Source: Parietaria judaica (taxonomy: Eukaryota; Streptophyta; Magnoliopsida; Rosales; Urticaceae). Taken from it: a stretch of DNA of 64,000 nucleotides. The stretch lies in the NCBI GenBank assembly GCA_954871525.1, contig OX940862.1, positions 34,278,232 through 34,342,231 of the forward strand, given 5' to 3'. Positions 60,813-64,000 of this stretch are shown one piece after another (the first letter of the stretch is position 1; each line of letters opens with the position of its first letter). A program made the translations under genes and the position numbers. Under the pieces are notes generated by a model. It was given only the letters and a program-made list of their open reading frames with translations. It had not been told where the DNA came from and did not search any database.

Positions 60813-61213
60813 TGTGACAGTCACTAATCCCGTGAGCCACGAGGGCAGGACCGGGTAAGCTGTGCAGTCCCACATCGCCCGGGCAAGGGGATGTGCTGAT
60901 GGGACGTTCCCGAGACTGTGCAGGTATGAGACTGCACGATTATCGGAGATTATACAGGTATGGGACTGTATGATCTAAGAGGCTTAAATGAATTGATTGG
61001 TACTACCTATGTCAACAAGATGCATCTTCTTTTCGGTTGCCCGTTCATAGGAACTCCAAAGTTAAGTGTGCTTGGCTTTGGAGAAATCATGGGATGGGTG
61101 ACCTCCTGAGAAGTTTCTCGGGAAGCGTGCAAGTGAATGCAAAGCACGCTGGAAAGACTCGTGTTGGCCTATGGGGACAGTCGTCAATTCAATTGAGCAG
61201 CCGGGGCGTTACA
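60813..61213 (+). mobile_element. Cassandra-type solo LTR carrying 5S rRNA-like sequence
   Basis: 401 bp from TGTGACAGTC to GGGGCGTTACA with a perfect 5-bp target duplication AAATA (60808-60812 and 61214-61218). Inside, AACTCCAAAGTTAAGTGTGC (from about 61052) matches the 5S rRNA A-box region, and GGGATGGGTGACCTCCTGAG (61091-61110) matches the 5S C box. Cassandra elements are small non-autonomous retrotransposons whose LTRs carry the 5S pol III promoter. After GAAGT the 5S match is interrupted by about 40 bases and resumes with CTCGTGTTGG near 61160. This is not a functional 5S gene. Confidence 0.88.
61052..61115 (+). promoter_or_regulatory. 5S-like internal pol III promoter (A box and C box) in the Cassandra LTR
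   Basis: The A-box-like and C-box-like segments are about 15 bases apart, close to true 5S spacing. Changes from the plant 5S consensus include CCAAAG for CCGAAG and CTGAGAAG for CTGGGAAG. Confidence 0.7.
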
Positions 61214-62145
61214 AAATATATGTTGAAGGTTGAATTGAAATTAAACAAATAATTCTATTCTTTTTTAATAGTCACTATTTCCACTCCTAAGAATAATAAT
61301 TTAGTTCTTCTCCACTCGGCTTAGCGTGTGTTCATGCGAGAGGTAGAGAGATAATTTAAATTATTTAAAAAAAAAACGTGAGCGGCAAACCAAAAGCTTG
61401 TTTTTGTTTACGAGTCTTTTAAATAATAAATTATTAAAAGCGTAATATGACTTTTTATTGTGGACGGCTTATTTGACCAATAGAGTATTGACCATAATAA
61501 CAAAACTCTTAACACGCATTTAATAAAGATATGTTTATTAGAAAAGGGTTCAAAACTTGCTCATGTGAGGACTATTTTATAAAGTGAAGGCCTTCATATA
61601 TAGACGCTTGTATACATTTATTTAATAATAAAAATGTTAAGAAGCTACAATCAAGCTGTCAAAAATCACATTTATTAGGATGAATTTGGTCCATAAGAAA
61701 TAAATGATCACGTTCGTAACTTTTGTATGTGTTTATTTCTTGTCCATTACACATGCTACTTGAAGACTTTGCATTATCGTAAAGGTGTTTCATTTGCGTG
61801 CTTATATTAAAAAAAAAAAAAAAAAAAAAGAGACTCGTGATGATTTACCAATCGGTAAGCTGATAGAAATAACTTGAATATGTGACAATCCGTATGAAAG
61901 AATAAAGGTCCAAACTATGTTATTTATTTCACTCCACAATATGTTATTTATATTCTTAAGATGGAGTATTTATTATTCAATTCATCGTATTTGAGTTTTA
62001 CAAGGAAAGTTTTACGAGAAAAACAAGTCTTTGAAAATTATTGAAATTTTCGTGTCCCTGAATTTGTGGAAGTCTACTTGAAATAAATTTGCAGAGCTTT
62101 CTAACAATGGCTTGTTTCTAACAAACTTTTCACGATCAAGCACAA

Positions 62146-62183
<38 letters not shown>

Positions 62184-62515
62184 TATATATATATATATAT
62201 CTACATTTTCTCAACTCTAAACGAATAATTTTGATCATGATTAGGCTTTTATAAATATTTTTACAACGCATCATACCTCATCTGTTGATAGCGTACACAA
62301 TGAATTCTCATTTGTTGATAGCGTACACAATGAATTCTGGTTATGAGCTAAATCCGCGATAGTTTTGAATATGTTATTACTTTTTTTTTGAATGGTAATA
62401 TGTTTTACTTTATTTGGTAACTTTATTTAATTGTTCAAAAAACATTCTAATTTTGGTCAATTATGATAACTGTACTTTGTTTATAACTTCGGATAAAAAA
62501 TGCATATAATTAATA
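61214..62515. other. AT-rich intergenic DNA with simple repeats
   Basis: Poly-A at about 61809-61829, (AAT)n at about 62146-62180 running into (AT)n to about 62200, and a short direct duplication (GTTGATAGCGTACACAATGA) at about 62283-62337. No gene. Confidence 0.6.
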
Positions 62516-64000
62516 GGGTTAACTGCGGCGAAATACCAAACCTTCGGCAATATCGTCTTATACGTACCAAACATTAATAAATGTAGGCGAAAGTACATAA
62601 TGTCGCGTTTTTATCGCCGACCAACTAGCACCGTTATACACCTGCCTACGTGGCCGTTAGACTGTGTCATATGGCGTGCCACGTGGCACAAGCTATCACG
62701 TGGCCAAAAGTTTGGTATTTTTGCAACCAGGTGGCATCCTTTATTTATTTATTTATTTTTCTTTCCCGTTGGCCTACATGTTTTAATTTAATTTTTTTCA
62801 CACATCAAACATAATCAAATAATTTAATAAAATATATATTTATAAAAAAGAATATGTTTATTTTTTTCACTAATCAAATAATTTCTTAAAAATTATTAGT
62901 TTAAATTTATTTTAAAAATATTTTTTTTCCTATGGCACATATTTTATTTTTTTTTACATATGTAATATATAATAAAATAATTTCATAAAAAAAAAGTATT
63001 TATAAATTTTTTTGTTATTCTTGTAGGAGTAATTTATAATTTTAAATATATGATGTCATTTAATATACAAACATGTATTGTAAACCTTGTTTGATATTAT
63101 AAAAAATTATTTAATATACACACATGACACATGTATCGTAAATCTTGTTTGATATTGTAAAAATAAGAAAAAAAATATTACAAGATTTTTTTTTACAAAT
63201 ATTGTATATGAGTGTGCGTGTGCGTGTGCATGTGCATGTGTGTGTGGGTTTGTGTGTGTGTGCGTGTGTTAAATAACAATTGGGTTTGTGGTTTCGAATT
63301 TATATTAGTACCAACGACGCATATTATAGTTTTTTTGTCACTTCAAAACAAAAAATAATGCTATTGAGATTAGACACAATTTTTACCAATCACCAAACTT
63401 TCAGTTCAAATTTAGTTTGGACCGCATTTGATACATTTTTTAAAATTATGTCTTAGTTTCATGTATGTTATATGCCTTAAAAGAATCATATCATGCCTTA
63501 ATTTTAATGTTAAAATTCCCATAATTTTATATACAATAATGTTTTAGTTTCAAAAATTGAATATATAATATATTTAAAAGTTATAAACTATTACTGTAAG
63601 AAAAATAAATATTTTTTTTATAAATACATATTTTATAAAACTCTTTGATTATATTTAAGATATGTAAAAAAAATTGTGCCCATGGGAAAGAAAAATATAT
63701 ATATATATATATATATTAAATAAATTAAAGCTAATAATTTTTTAAGGAATAATTTGATTATTTTATACAAAATAAAATATATTCTTTTTATAAATATATA
63801 TTTTATAAAACTATTTGCTTATGTTTGATATATGCAAAAATAAAATAAAATAAAGCATGCCACATGGTGACAAAACTACCCAACCTTTGGCCATGTGGTG
63901 GGTTGTGCCACATGAGACAGCCTAACGGCCACGTAGCAGGTGTCTAACGGCGTTAGTTGGTCGGCAACAGAAGCGCAACGTTTGGGACTTTCGCCTACGT
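62516..64000. mobile_element. Terminal-inverted-repeat DNA element, right end cut by the window (Mutator-like?)
   Basis: The left end GGGTTAACTGCGGCGAAATA resembles the end of the foldback element at 35455 (AGGTAAACTGCGGCTAATG). The left arm (to about 62720) is matched in inverted form by about 63855-64000: GCCGACCAACTA, CCTACGTGGCCGTTAG and GGCCAAAAGTTTGG on the left face their near-complements on the right. The middle is AT-rich, with a (GT)n-like run at about 63209-63269, and no coding sequence. The outer ~60 bases of the right end are beyond the window. Confidence 0.75.

Noticed and set aside
61034..61170. A functional 5S rRNA gene
   Set aside because: The 5S match is partial and interrupted, and lies inside an LTR with TG...CA ends and a target duplication.

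Overview
This window is nuclear DNA of a flowering plant, most likely a eudicot. It has GC-rich exons split by AT-rich introns, very AT-rich intergenic DNA, an intact-looking cluster of plant housekeeping genes, and many plant-type transposable elements (Tat-lineage Ty3/gypsy, Cassandra, solo LTRs, Mutator-like foldback and hAT-like elements). I name no species.

Layout. (1) 1-12770 is a nearly full-length Ty3/gypsy element of the Tat lineage on the minus strand: 5' LTR 12045-12770, gag-protease 9585-11972, RT / two RNase H / integrase 6099-9584, a 43-bp tandem repeat array at 5042-5646, an antisense extra gene 1113-4130, and a 3' LTR cut by the window edge (1-526). It sits inside an opposite-orientation copy of its own family, whose 3' end is 12771-14118. 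(2) 16180-17273 (+) is a RABA5-type Rab GTPase. It converges on 18054-23610 (-), a 14-exon gene for a class-3 lipase fused to a P-loop domain. (3) 31605-33081 (-) encodes a DOMON-cytochrome b561 protein and 41619-42353 (-) the related AIR12-like DOMON protein; the 8.5 kb between them is filled with repeats, including a 960-bp foldback element and a solo LTR. (4) 48787-53926 (-) is an eight-exon F-box / CW / SNF2 / RING helicase gene. It is divergent from 55153-56246 (+), ribosomal protein eL32. (5) 56247-64000 is gene-free and holds a Tat-like solo LTR, a Cassandra solo LTR carrying 5S-like sequence, and a terminal-inverted-repeat element cut by the window end.

How it hangs together. RABA5, lipase and AIR12 follow the order I recall for neighbouring Arabidopsis loci At3g07410, At3g07400 and At3g07390, so this looks like an old microsyntenic block expanded by transposon insertion. 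The most notable sequence signal is in the retrotransposon: gag-protease and polymerase are in one frame, split by a single UAG followed by CAA-UUA, the exact context of known leaky stop codons. This suggests Pol is made by stop-codon readthrough. A second in-frame UAG inside integrase probably makes this copy non-autonomous.

Exon boundaries were worked out by eye from splice sites, reading phase and protein continuity. All family assignments are from recognition, not database searches.
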